From Spirosoma aerolatum (GTDB lineage Bacteria > Bacteroidota > Bacteroidia > Cytophagales > Spirosomataceae), in contig NZ_CP020104.1 in assembly GCF_002056795.1 (NCBI RefSeq), positions 372,001 through 436,000 on the forward strand: a stretch of 64,000 bases of DNA. The letters run 5' to 3'. Shown one piece after another: positions 17,146 through 25,396 of the stretch. Each line of letters starts with the position of its first letter. Positions within the stretch are counted from its first letter, which is position 1. Position numbers and translations under genes: made by a program. A model generated the notes under the pieces. That model worked only from the letters and a program-made list of their open reading frames with translations. It made no database searches and had not been told where the DNA came from.

Positions 17146-17151
17146 GGTTTG

Positions 17152-17222
17152 ATTCAAACAGGTTCAATAAAAAATCCCGGTTGATGACATCAACCGGGAT
17201 TTTTTATTGAACCTGTTTGAAT
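17152..17222. repeat. 35-bp perfect inverted repeat with 1-nt centre
   Basis: Arms 17152-17186 and 17188-17222 are perfect complements around a single A. The inner part (AAAAAATCCCGGTTGATG and its complement) resembles a terminator with T-tracts, while the outer part extends the stem well beyond need. It lies between the OmpA-like gene (plus, stop at 17145) and lspA (minus, stop at 17279). Confidence 0.92.
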
Positions 17223-17278
17223 ATGTATTCCAATCGTTGTCCTCCTGAGGAGCGAGGGGTTTTCGAGTAAGTGCTAAC

Positions 17279-18094
17279 TTACTCTCGTTCCGAATCAGTA
17301 TGACTGGGTTGCTCTGAAGAGTCCTTATCCGTATCCGTTGGTAAGACGGTTTCAGCATCTGGCTGGGCTTCTTCGTCTGATAAATTAGTGGTTTCTGACT
17401 CTGAATCGACTGCGGGTGACTCCTGTTCTTCCTGAAGATAGTCAGCAGCTGGCAGGACCGATGCTTCGATAGGGTCAGGGCCTGAAACGGGTAACATACT
17501 GTCTTCCACATGCTGTTCGCCAAAGAATCGACGCTGGAAGAACAAAATCAGGCAGACGCCAATGAAAATGCAGGAATCCGCAATGTTGAAAATGGGCGTG
17601 GAGTAATATTGGCCTCCCCATACAGGCACCCAGTCGGGAATAAACCCCTCCCACACATCCACAAAGATCATATCGATGACCTGACCATGAAACCAGGGCG
17701 TTGGCGAGCCATAAGGCGCATTATGCAGAAAAACGCCGTAAAAGGTGCTGTCGATCACGTTGCCAACGGCTCCCGCCAGAATCATGGCCATCGCCCACAA
17801 TAATCCGTTTGGGGCACCACGATGCGCCAGATTAACCAGGTAATAACCGATACCTACCATGGCGAACAGTCGGAATATACTAAGTAGTAATTTCCCGTAT
17901 TCATGCCCTAACTGCATCCCGAACGCCATGCCTGGGTTCAGCACGTAATGCAGTTTCAGCCAGTCGCCAGCTAGTTTTATCTGGCCGGCAAAGCCTGGAG
18001 CCATGTAGAAATGAACAGCCAGCTTCACGCCCTGATCCAGCGCAATCAAAGCGAGTGTCAGTAGAAAAAATTTAAGGGGATTTTTTTGAATCAT
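17279..18094 (-). CDS. lspA: Lipoprotein signal peptidase (signal peptidase II)
   Basis: 271 residues. The first 190 form the four-helix LspA core: ALDQGVKLAVHFYM near the N-terminus, HYVLNPGMAFGM, then the catalytic aspartates in GNVIDSTFYGVF and FNIADSCIFIGV. It cleaves prolipoproteins at the lipidated Cys in the inner membrane, as needed by the many lipoproteins encoded here. A soluble, acidic, Ser/Glu/Asp-rich tail of about 75 residues follows the last helix, much longer than in E. coli (164 residues); its role is unknown. A Bacteroidota-type insertion (TPWFHGQVIDMIFVDVWEG) sits between the catalytic motifs. Confidence 0.95.
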   Translation of the reverse strand: MIQKNPLKFFLLTLALIALDQGVKLAVHFYMAPGFAGQIKLAGDWLKLHYVLNPGMAFGMQLGHEYGKLLLSIFRLFAMVGIGYYLVNLAHRGAPNGLLWAMAMILAGAVGNVIDSTFYGVFLHNAPYGSPTPWFHGQVIDMIFVDVWEGFIPDWVPVWGGQYYSTPIFNIADSCIFIGVCLILFFQRRFFGEQHVEDSMLPVSGPDPIEASVLPAADYLQEEQESPAVDSESETTNLSDEEAQPDAETVLPTDTDKDSSEQPSHTDSERE

Positions 18095-18106
18095 AATAAA
18101 AAAGTA

Positions 18107-18158
18107 GGCACAGCAGGGACCGTTTTCACGGCCGGGCGAGTTCCCGGTTTGCTGTGCC
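18107..18158. repeat. Short inverted repeat in the lspA leader
   Basis: GGCACAGCA (18107-18115) pairs with TGCTGTGCC (18150-18158) around a GC-rich 34-nt loop. On the minus strand this would sit immediately upstream of the lspA start. It could be a leader structure or part of the terminator of the upstream gene. Confidence 0.4.
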
Positions 18159-18185
18159 AGTCATAAAAACTGCCAAAAATAGTCA

Positions 18186-18254
18186 GGTGTAGTCAATGAT
18201 TGGCAAGCGTTGTCGTTTCAGTCCTGACTATTCTTGCCAATCATCGACTACACC
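18186..18254. repeat. 22-bp inverted repeat (one mismatch) after proline dehydrogenase gene
   Basis: Arms at 18186-18207 and 18233-18254 pair over 22 nt with one mismatch around a 25-nt loop. It follows the stop of the minus-strand gene ending at 18268 and probably ends its transcript. The sequence is unrelated to the other intergenic repeats. Confidence 0.7.
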
Positions 18255-18267
18255 CGTAGCTATTTAC

Positions 18268-19548
18268 TTATTTCGAGCGACAATCCTTCCGGCGTTTCAA
18301 CTCATTACTGACTAAGGTAAACTCCCGGCTACTTTGTCCGGCAATCGACTTATTCTCATCGGCTCGCCGGAACAAGTAAGGCATCACGGCGTCAATAGGC
18401 CCATAGGGCACATATTTGGCCACATTGTACCCTTTATTCGCCAGGTTAAACGAGATGTTGTCACTCATGCCCAGCAACTGCGCAAAGAAAATATGGGGGT
18501 CGTTGGGAGCAATGCCCAGTCGGCTCATTTCCTGTACGCAATATTGGCAGCTTTCTTCATTGTGCGTGCCCAGGCAGACCGAAATAATATCCCGGTGTTC
18601 AAGGCAGAAATCGATGGCGGCATTGAAGTCATGGTCAGTATCATCTTTGGTGGCCTGAATAGGGTCCTGATACTCATCTTCATGGGCTCGTAGCCGTTCT
18701 TTTTCCATGTAGGCCCCCCGTACCAGTTTTACGCCCAGGTAATACCCCTTTGCCTGAGCTTCAGCCGTATCGCGCTGAAGATGAGAAAGGCTTTCCCAAC
18801 GATACATCTGGTAAGTGTTATAAACGATGGGACGTTCGTGGTTATAACGGTCCATCATTTCGTAGGCTAACGTGTCAATCGTATCCTGAATCCAGCTTTC
18901 CTCCGCATCGATAAAAATGCGGACGTTGCGTTCATAAGCCCGTCGGCAAAGCATATCGACCCGTTGCATTACCCGGTCGAATTCGGCCTTCTGGGTTTTG
19001 TTGAGCGAATCGCCTATCTGAACCGCTTCGAGGAGTTCGGTTGAGGCAATACCGGTCACTTTAAAAACTGAAAATGGGATGTCTTTCGATTCGCTGGCAC
19101 GTTCGATCGTGCGGAGGATTTCGAGGGCAGTTTCGTCGAAACTTTTTTCAGTATCTTCTCCCTCTACTGAGTAATCGAGAATGGTGCCAACATGCACGTT
19201 GTGGAGGTGTCGGATGGTTGTTTCGCAATCGCGAATACTCTCACCACCACAGAATTGCTCGAAAATTGTGTTTTTAATCAGGAATTTAATGGGAAGATGT
19301 AGGCGTAAGGCAATCTTTATAAAAAAAGTACCTAAATTTACCAGCCATCCCTGATTCATCAACGCAAATAACCAGTAGGTCTTTCGGAGTTTGAAGTCCG
19401 ACTGGGACGAAAAAGCAATCGAAGTATCCTCAAATGAAATGGGGCGTTCCGAGCTTGGTTTTCGATCGGATTGACCCTGGATAGTCTCCGGCATTAGATT
19501 ACTTCGGTTCGACATATCAGTGCTCCGTTTGGGCGGTGCTACTTGCAT
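18268..19548 (-). CDS. Proline dehydrogenase (monofunctional)
   Basis: 426 residues with a PutA-type proline dehydrogenase barrel. Visible family motifs: FSVFKVTGIAS, VRIFIDAEESWIQDTID, VYNTYQMYRWES, GVKLVRGAYMEKER, VCLGTHNEES, FAQLLGMSDNISF and the C-terminal YGPIDAVMPYLFRRADEN. It oxidises proline to pyrroline-5-carboxylate using FAD. It lacks the second (aldehyde dehydrogenase) half of PutA, as usual in Bacteroidota. The first 40 residues are disordered-looking; start sites at ATG 19515 (MSNRSN) or a later Met are possible. Divergent from the DAHP synthase gene. Confidence 0.92.
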   Translation of the reverse strand: MQVAPPKRSTDMSNRSNLMPETIQGQSDRKPSSERPISFEDTSIAFSSQSDFKLRKTYWLFALMNQGWLVNLGTFFIKIALRLHLPIKFLIKNTIFEQFCGGESIRDCETTIRHLHNVHVGTILDYSVEGEDTEKSFDETALEILRTIERASESKDIPFSVFKVTGIASTELLEAVQIGDSLNKTQKAEFDRVMQRVDMLCRRAYERNVRIFIDAEESWIQDTIDTLAYEMMDRYNHERPIVYNTYQMYRWESLSHLQRDTAEAQAKGYYLGVKLVRGAYMEKERLRAHEDEYQDPIQATKDDTDHDFNAAIDFCLEHRDIISVCLGTHNEESCQYCVQEMSRLGIAPNDPHIFFAQLLGMSDNISFNLANKGYNVAKYVPYGPIDAVMPYLFRRADENKSIAGQSSREFTLVSNELKRRKDCRSK

Positions 19549-19659
19549 AGCTTAAGTGCGTGTCGGTTACACGGCCGAAATATAAACGAATTTTAAATCA
19601 AACGGTTAAAATTCCGGCGCGACTTAGTTTGACAAACAAAAACGGTTTTAGACAAATTA

Positions 19660-19689
19660 GGGAACCGGCTTGACTGACAGCCGGTTCCC
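19660..19689. promoter_or_regulatory. 11-bp perfect hairpin in the divergent region
   Basis: GGGAACCGGCT (19660-19670) pairs with AGCCGGTTCCC (19679-19689) around TGACTGAC. No T-tract follows on the plus strand and no gene ends here, so it is not an ordinary terminator. It may be a leader element of the DAHP synthase gene or a protein site. Confidence 0.45.
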
Positions 19690-19729
19690 AATGCAAATAT
19701 ACCACAAATTTAAATTGAAAGTTCCCCAT

Positions 19730-19748
19730 AGAGTATAACCAATACTCT
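19730..19748. promoter_or_regulatory. Small dyad upstream of the DAHP synthase gene
   Basis: AGAGTAT-AACCA-ATACTCT, a 7-bp perfect dyad with a 5-nt centre, ends 17 bp before the start codon at 19766. It could be an operator; no known regulator motif matches. Confidence 0.3.
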
Positions 19749-19765
19749 TAGAATACCTGATTAGT

Positions 19766-20869
19766 ATGAAAGTAGAATTAGCTGTAGAGCCGCTTGGATC
19801 GTGGATTGAGACCAACGGCAAACCTCTGATCATTGCGGGGCCCTGTAGCGCTGAAACCGAAGATCAGTTAGTTGAAACGGCTCGCCAATTGAGTACATTG
19901 GGAGCAGTACATGCCCTTCGTGCGGGTGTATGGAAGCCTCGGACACGTCCGGGGAGTTTTGAAGGTATGGGCGAAGCGGCTCTTCCCTGGCTTCAGCGGG
20001 CAAAAGCCGAAACGGGTTTGCCAGTTGCGGTAGAGGTAGCGACTCCCGAACATATCGAACTGGCGCTGAAATATGGTGTCGATATTCTGTGGATTGGTGC
20101 TCGTACCACCGTCAATCCATTTAATGTACAGGAAATTGCCGATGCGCTTCGGGGGGTTGATGTACCCGTATTGATCAAGAACCCGGTAAACCCTGATCTG
20201 GCTCTGTGGGTTGGTGCGTTTGAGCGGATTGCTGGAGCAGGCATCAAGAAACTGGCGGCTATTCACCGGGGCTTTGCAACGGGCGAATCCAGCAAATACC
20301 GGAATGTGCCCATGTGGCAGATGGCAATCGAGCTGAAATCGATTTTTCCACAGTTACCAATTATCGGCGATCCAAGCCACATGGCGGGTAAGCGAGCGTA
20401 TCTGAACGAGTTGGCTCAGATGGCTATGGACCTCAACTACGACGGTCTGATTGTCGAATCGCACATTGACCCCGACAAAGCGTGGAGTGATGCTGCTCAG
20501 CAATTGACCCCAGCCGCTTTTGGTGACATGCTTGATCACCTGGAAATTCGTCAGGTTGAATCGCAGAACCTGGAGTTTCAGAGCTTTACCGAACAGTCGC
20601 GTCGTAGTATCGATAACGTAGACCGTCAGATTGTCGAAATGCTGGCTGCCCGTATGGCGCTGGTTGAGCGGCTGGCCGAATACAAGCGTGATAATAACGT
20701 GACGCTGTTCCAGCCTGAGCGGTGGAAAGAAATCCTTAAAACGCGTACCGAATTAGGTAAAAAACTAGGTTTGTATCCTGAACTGGTGGAAGAAATCTAT
20801 AAGATTATCCACATGGAGTCGATTCGGAAGCAGACCGAAATCATTCATAACACCGCGCAAAGTGCGTAG
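19766..20869 (+). CDS. Bifunctional DAHP synthase / chorismate mutase
   Basis: 367 residues. The N-terminal 260 form a 3-deoxy-7-phosphoheptulonate synthase barrel (LIIAGPCSAETEDQL, ALRAGVWKPRTRPGSFEG, VLIKNPVNPD, IIGDPSHMAGKRAYL), the first step of the shikimate pathway. Residues about 265-360 are an AroQ chorismate mutase (RRSIDNVDRQIVEMLAARMA, LAEYKRDNNVTLFQ), making prephenate. The synthase-first order is common in Bacteroidota; the mutase part probably also gives feedback control. Cytosolic. Followed by a terminator-like stem at 20893. Confidence 0.95.
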   Translation: MKVELAVEPLGSWIETNGKPLIIAGPCSAETEDQLVETARQLSTLGAVHALRAGVWKPRTRPGSFEGMGEAALPWLQRAKAETGLPVAVEVATPEHIELALKYGVDILWIGARTTVNPFNVQEIADALRGVDVPVLIKNPVNPDLALWVGAFERIAGAGIKKLAAIHRGFATGESSKYRNVPMWQMAIELKSIFPQLPIIGDPSHMAGKRAYLNELAQMAMDLNYDGLIVESHIDPDKAWSDAAQQLTPAAFGDMLDHLEIRQVESQNLEFQSFTEQSRRSIDNVDRQIVEMLAARMALVERLAEYKRDNNVTLFQPERWKEILKTRTELGKKLGLYPELVEEIYKIIHMESIRKQTEIIHNTAQSA

Positions 20870-20892
20870 TTAGTGGGTTGAATAAACTAAAG

Positions 20893-20950
20893 AAAGGCTG
20901 TGGAATACGGGTAGTGAGTTTTAAACTACTACACGTACTCCACAGCCTTT
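20893..20950. terminator. Extended stem-loop between convergent genes
   Basis: AAAGGCTGTGGAATAC (20893-20908) pairs with 20935-20950 with one mismatch, and an inner GTAGT/ACTAC stem lengthens it. It separates the DAHP synthase gene (plus) from the DUF4249 gene (minus). Confidence 0.75.
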
Positions 20951-20968
20951 TGCTTTCTATATCGCAAC

Positions 20969-21919
20969 TTATTTAACCATTATCGTAAGCGTCGAACGGT
21001 TATAAGCGCCAAAACAACCAAGTCCGCCCTGGATATTGGTTGGTATCAGAACGGGTTCCGCAAAGGGATTGTCCCTTACTTTATTCTGTCGTTCTACGGC
21101 ATCGTGGTACCGGTAATAATTTTCGTCGAGGTTTAGCAGGTAGCCGTCTATTCGGCCAGATGGAGGTACTCCGACCCATATTCCATTCATCAAGGTATAG
21201 GAGAACGGAGATAAACGGCCACGCACCGAAACAATTTCCTGCCCGTCGCGACCAATGTCGGTAATGGTTGAGCCATTCTCAAAATACCAGTCACCTCTAA
21301 AGGACATAAGTGTATCGCGAACATAGTTATTTGAGGAGTTTAAAACCGGAAATCGCTGCTTGTATTCATTATTGCCGGCAACCCGGTAAAAATTGGCTTG
21401 TCCAGCAGGGTCGCGCCACTGCAATCGGGCGTAATAACTCTTTCGTCTATCGCCATATTCAGTGGTTATTCCCGAGTCTAAGGTCATTTGTGTAAGCGGT
21501 ATGGCATTCGGTACCGTACAGGTTCCTATAACTTTACGTCCATCAGGCACCTGTACGGTTAATGTATATGTCTTCCCTACAACAATAGGCAATTCGGTAG
21601 CGGCTGCGCTGTAAGAAAGGGATGTGTTGCCGAACGCATTGGCAGTTTGCTTACTTTTTAAGAGAATAGTGCGGTTACCATCCGATAACGTAACGGTGGC
21701 ATTTGGTATGTCTGAATACAGATCATTGGTTGTTCCTAAGATCGGCAGGGAATGCGTTACGCGGGCTGCCAGCACCGTATCCTGAGGAGATATAAAACAG
21801 GCCACTACCAGTTTTTCGGAGTCCTGTTCGAGCCCTACTGGGTTTACTTCCTGGCGTAGACTCGTACAGGCTGCAAACAGGCTGGCAAACACCAGGTATA
21901 TAAGTAAGTTGAGTTTCAT
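20969..21919 (-). CDS. DUF4249 lipoprotein, partner of TonB receptor
   Basis: 316 residues from ATG 21919, two bases after the receptor stop codon at 21922 (a TTG at 21925 would overlap it). Lipobox FAAC at about residues 15-18. The DUF4249 pattern is clear: KLVVACFISPQDTVLAARVT, NATVTLSDG, GKTYTLTVQVPDGRKVIGTC and the final NIQGGLGCFGAYNRSTLTI. Members are found downstream of TonB-dependent receptors in Bacteroidota and are thought to sit at the cell surface as substrate-binding partners. Translationally coupled to the receptor gene. Confidence 0.88.
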   Translation of the reverse strand: MKLNLLIYLVFASLFAACTSLRQEVNPVGLEQDSEKLVVACFISPQDTVLAARVTHSLPILGTTNDLYSDIPNATVTLSDGNRTILLKSKQTANAFGNTSLSYSAAATELPIVVGKTYTLTVQVPDGRKVIGTCTVPNAIPLTQMTLDSGITTEYGDRRKSYYARLQWRDPAGQANFYRVAGNNEYKQRFPVLNSSNNYVRDTLMSFRGDWYFENGSTITDIGRDGQEIVSVRGRLSPFSYTLMNGIWVGVPPSGRIDGYLLNLDENYYRYHDAVERQNKVRDNPFAEPVLIPTNIQGGLGCFGAYNRSTLTIMVK

Positions 21920-21921
21920 GA

Positions 21922-24360
21922 TCAAAATTTGAAATTATAGCTGACCGAAGGCACAACTGGGAATACAGAATAGCGGAAGAGGCCTGTACGGCTTGGTTGA
22001 CCCTGGCCCTGGCTTACCGATTCGAGTTGGTAGAAGAAAGGATTCCGACGGTTGTAGGCATTATAGAGACTAAACTCCCAGGTTCGCTCGTGGTGTTTCT
22101 TTTGTTTGTGAAACTGGATCGCTACGTCAAACCGATGATAGGCTTCGGCCCGGAAACTATTTTTCTGCTGACTATAGTCGCTAACGGATGTCCCTGAGTC
22201 GAATAATGGAGCAATAAGGGTCGGAACATTATTCGCATAAATCGTTGCAAGGCCCGGCGAATTACGGTAGGCCCGGTAGTTGGCAATGGGTACCGTCAGG
22301 GCGTTTCCGGTGCCATACACCCACGTGCCCGACAACGTGATGCGCTTACTTAGTTCATAAATACCGACCACCGATATATCATGCCGCCGGTCGTAACGGG
22401 GGAAGAAAGGACGCCCGCCGTTGAGTTCAGGAAATTGCCACTTTGTCCACGAGAGCGTATAACCCACCCAACCCGAAAGCCGCCCTGTTTTGCGCTGAAG
22501 AAGCACTTCGGCACCATAACTCCAGCCCTTTCCGGCGGTTACGTTATCTTCCCAACGAACCCGCTCGGCCGACGTCGGATCATCGATTAGCAGAAAGCTT
22601 GCCCCTTCCTTGTAATTGATGATGTTCTGCATGGTTTTATAGTACCCTTCAACGGTAAGTGCGAAGCCTTTGCCCAGTACAAAATTGTCGGCAAAGTCCT
22701 TGGCAAGTCCAACGGCGACCTGCCTGGATTGCTGAGGGGCAACCCGGTCGGTGGTTGGCACCCATAAATCCGTTGGTAGGCCGATGCCGGTGTTGCTCAG
22801 CAGGTGGATATACTGATTCATCGTTGCGTATGAAGCCTTAACGGAAAGACTTGGCCGCAACTGGTAAGAGGCTGATAGCCGGGGTTCAGGACGTAGATAG
22901 TTCGTGTTGCCCTGGGTAAACACACTTACGCGCATACCGCCATTTACCCGCCAGCGATCAGTAGGGCGCCAGGTGTCTTCGGCATATAGCCCCATTTCTG
23001 TACCGTAAATGGCTTCAACATCTCGTCGGAATTCATTGGCTGAAGTGTTCTGTACGACCAGAGCACTGGGCGTAAACTGGTGAAAAATCGTTTGCGCCCC
23101 AAAACGTATTGAGTGTCGGGGAGAAAGGTAATAGTCGAAATCGAGTTTGGTCGATAAGTCGCGAATGCCGGATGTATACCGAAGTGAAGTGTTGAGCGTA
23201 TCGGCCGTACGCGTATCGGCCGAAATCTGGAATTGGTAATTGCTGTAGATCAGCGACAGATTTGCAAATAATTTCTGATTGAACAGGTGATTCCAGCGAA
23301 GTGTACCGGTTGCATTCCCCCAACCGATGCCTACATCGTTGCCTCCGCCTTTCTCGCTGGAGTAAAAACGATCCCGACCAAAATAACCACTCAAGTAAAG
23401 TTTGTTATTCGGTCCGAAGTCGTAATTCGCTTTGGCATTGAAGTCATAGAAGTAATAACCTGCTTTGGTTTGACCATCACTTTGAGCACTAATCAACGGC
23501 GCAGCAAGCACATCCAGATAAGTTCGCCGTCCCGATAGTAAAAAACTCCCAGCAGGCTGGCCCGTCTTTTTGTTTTTGGCAAAAGGGCCTTCCAGCGTTA
23601 GCCGACTGGCAATGAGGCCGATTCCGCCCTCTCCGTGGAGCCGTTCTTTATTGCCATCTTTCATATTCAGTTCAATGACTGACGACAATCGGCCCCCATA
23701 ACGGGCAGGAAAGCCGCCTTTGGTCAACTCAACACTTTTTAAGGCATCGCCATTGAACACCGAAAAGAAGCCAAACAAGTGGTTGGCGTTGTAAACTGTT
23801 GCTTCGTCCAGAATGATCAGGTTCTGGTCAGGGCCACCACCACGGACATAGATTCCCGTCTGCCCTTCAGAGCCTTTCTGTACACCCGGCATGAGTTGCA
23901 ATACTTTCAGGACATCTTTTTCGCCCAGAAACGCCGGAATCTTTTTGATTTGGGCCACAGGCACATCGATCCGACTCATCTGTGGACTCTCGCTTACTTT
24001 TTCTTCCGTGCGACTCGCTTTGACCTCTACCTCCGACAGAATTCGTCCGGGCGTTAGCGATACGCTGAGTGCTCGGTTTTGGCGAAAACCAACGGTATGC
24101 TGGATGGGCTCGTAGCCTACAAACGAAAAAGCCAGATGCAGGCTATCCTGGGCAGGGAGCGTTAGGGAATAAAACCCGTACGTATTAGTGGTGGTACCAG
24201 TGGAGGTGCCTGGCAGATAAACATTGACACCGATGAGTGCTTCCTGACTCCCCGTTTCGCGTACATAACCGCTGATTGTAAAAAGATTCGGGGTGTTTTG
24301 GGCGCGAATAGGACCAAAGGAAAGCAGGGTGCAGATAAAAGAAACTAAAGGTAGACGCAT
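21922..24360 (-). CDS. TonB-dependent receptor with carboxypeptidase-regulatory-like domain
   Basis: 812 residues. Signal peptide, then a CarboxypepD_reg-like domain (ISGYVRETGSQEALIGVNVY, about 28-110), a plug domain (GEKDVLKVLQLMPGVQKGSE, VRGGGPDQNLIILDEATVYN, about 125-240) and a 22-strand barrel ending in a C-terminal Phe (SVSYNFKF), the usual outer-membrane signature. It imports a large nutrient using TonB energy; the substrate is unknown. About two-thirds identical by eye to the receptor at 25396. First gene of a receptor/DUF4249 pair. Confidence 0.93.
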   Translation of the reverse strand: MRLPLVSFICTLLSFGPIRAQNTPNLFTISGYVRETGSQEALIGVNVYLPGTSTGTTTNTYGFYSLTLPAQDSLHLAFSFVGYEPIQHTVGFRQNRALSVSLTPGRILSEVEVKASRTEEKVSESPQMSRIDVPVAQIKKIPAFLGEKDVLKVLQLMPGVQKGSEGQTGIYVRGGGPDQNLIILDEATVYNANHLFGFFSVFNGDALKSVELTKGGFPARYGGRLSSVIELNMKDGNKERLHGEGGIGLIASRLTLEGPFAKNKKTGQPAGSFLLSGRRTYLDVLAAPLISAQSDGQTKAGYYFYDFNAKANYDFGPNNKLYLSGYFGRDRFYSSEKGGGNDVGIGWGNATGTLRWNHLFNQKLFANLSLIYSNYQFQISADTRTADTLNTSLRYTSGIRDLSTKLDFDYYLSPRHSIRFGAQTIFHQFTPSALVVQNTSANEFRRDVEAIYGTEMGLYAEDTWRPTDRWRVNGGMRVSVFTQGNTNYLRPEPRLSASYQLRPSLSVKASYATMNQYIHLLSNTGIGLPTDLWVPTTDRVAPQQSRQVAVGLAKDFADNFVLGKGFALTVEGYYKTMQNIINYKEGASFLLIDDPTSAERVRWEDNVTAGKGWSYGAEVLLQRKTGRLSGWVGYTLSWTKWQFPELNGGRPFFPRYDRRHDISVVGIYELSKRITLSGTWVYGTGNALTVPIANYRAYRNSPGLATIYANNVPTLIAPLFDSGTSVSDYSQQKNSFRAEAYHRFDVAIQFHKQKKHHERTWEFSLYNAYNRRNPFFYQLESVSQGQGQPSRTGLFRYSVFPVVPSVSYNFKF

Positions 24361-24424
24361 AGAGGATCAATAAGTACTATAGACCCTAACATCAACTTAA
24401 CCGTTGTGATATATGAAGTTTTTT

Positions 24425-25396
24425 TTATTTCAATCGTAGCGATAAGACCGAGTTGTTATAGCCCGCAAAACAACCGAGCCCACCGTCGATATTACTAGGA
24501 ATCAGAACTGGTTCGGCAAAGGGGTTGTTGCGTGAACGATTCTGCCGGATGATTGCTTCCCGATACCGATAATATGATTGATCGACGGTCATTAGATTAA
24601 CCGATACGACTGCTATACGATAGCGGTGATAGAAGTCAAGATCCTGATTGCCAGACGGCTGATTAGATGTTAAATACGCCCTTCCTGACATCATCGTAGT
24701 ACCGTCGACGCCTTCGTCCGAAAAAAGCCCTCGGTTGTCGTCATCAAAAGAAAGGTTGCTGGTACCGTCTGTTCGGCTGCAACTGCTACAATTAATCACA
24801 TATTGGAAACTCCCAGATACCTGATAGAAGTTCGTCTGACCAGCAGAGTCCTGCCAGCTTGCCCGTACAAAATACCGCTGGTTCTGATTTCGGTTAAGAA
24901 TGGCGTTGGCGTTAGAGTCTAATTTGACGGAGGTAGGCTTGACCGCATACGGAATGGTACAGGCACTGGTTGCTTTCTGTCCATCGGCCGTCGTTACGGT
25001 CAGTTTATAGGTATGCCCCGCAATAATAGGCAGTAATTTGGCATCGGCGCTGTAATAAAGACGGACTGAGTCGCCGGGGAAAAGCGTGTTCCTGTAAAGA
25101 AGCTGTACGGACCGACCGCCTTCTGATAGTATAACGGTAGCGTTTGACACCGATGTGCCTGACATATATTGGCTGATACTGTCGCCTACTATGGTTCGGG
25201 AGCGGGTTACGTTTGCCGTTAAAGCCACATCCTGTGGCGATAAAAAGCAACTTACGACCAGTTTGGGCGGATCAACACCTAATTCACCTGGATCTACTTC
25301 GTTTCGCAGGCCAGTGCAGTTGTTAAGCAGAAACAGACTAATCAGGCAGGTAATGAGTACCGGAAATGGGTTGTAGAAACGAACGAATAGAGCCAT
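24425..25396 (-). CDS. DUF4249 lipoprotein, second copy
   Basis: 323 residues, lipobox LLNNC at about residue 27. Shares the DUF4249 landmarks with the copy at 20969: KLVVSCFLSPQDVALTANVT, NATVILSEGGRSVQLL, GHTYKLTVTTADGQKATSAC and NIDGGLGCFAGYNNSVLSL, but the middle portion differs and carries a CSSC pair (VINCSSCSRTDG) absent from the other. The ATG at 25396 overlaps the receptor's TGA by one base (TGATG), so translation is coupled. Confidence 0.88.
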   Translation of the reverse strand: MALFVRFYNPFPVLITCLISLFLLNNCTGLRNEVDPGELGVDPPKLVVSCFLSPQDVALTANVTRSRTIVGDSISQYMSGTSVSNATVILSEGGRSVQLLYRNTLFPGDSVRLYYSADAKLLPIIAGHTYKLTVTTADGQKATSACTIPYAVKPTSVKLDSNANAILNRNQNQRYFVRASWQDSAGQTNFYQVSGSFQYVINCSSCSRTDGTSNLSFDDDNRGLFSDEGVDGTTMMSGRAYLTSNQPSGNQDLDFYHRYRIAVVSVNLMTVDQSYYRYREAIIRQNRSRNNPFAEPVLIPSNIDGGLGCFAGYNNSVLSLRLK

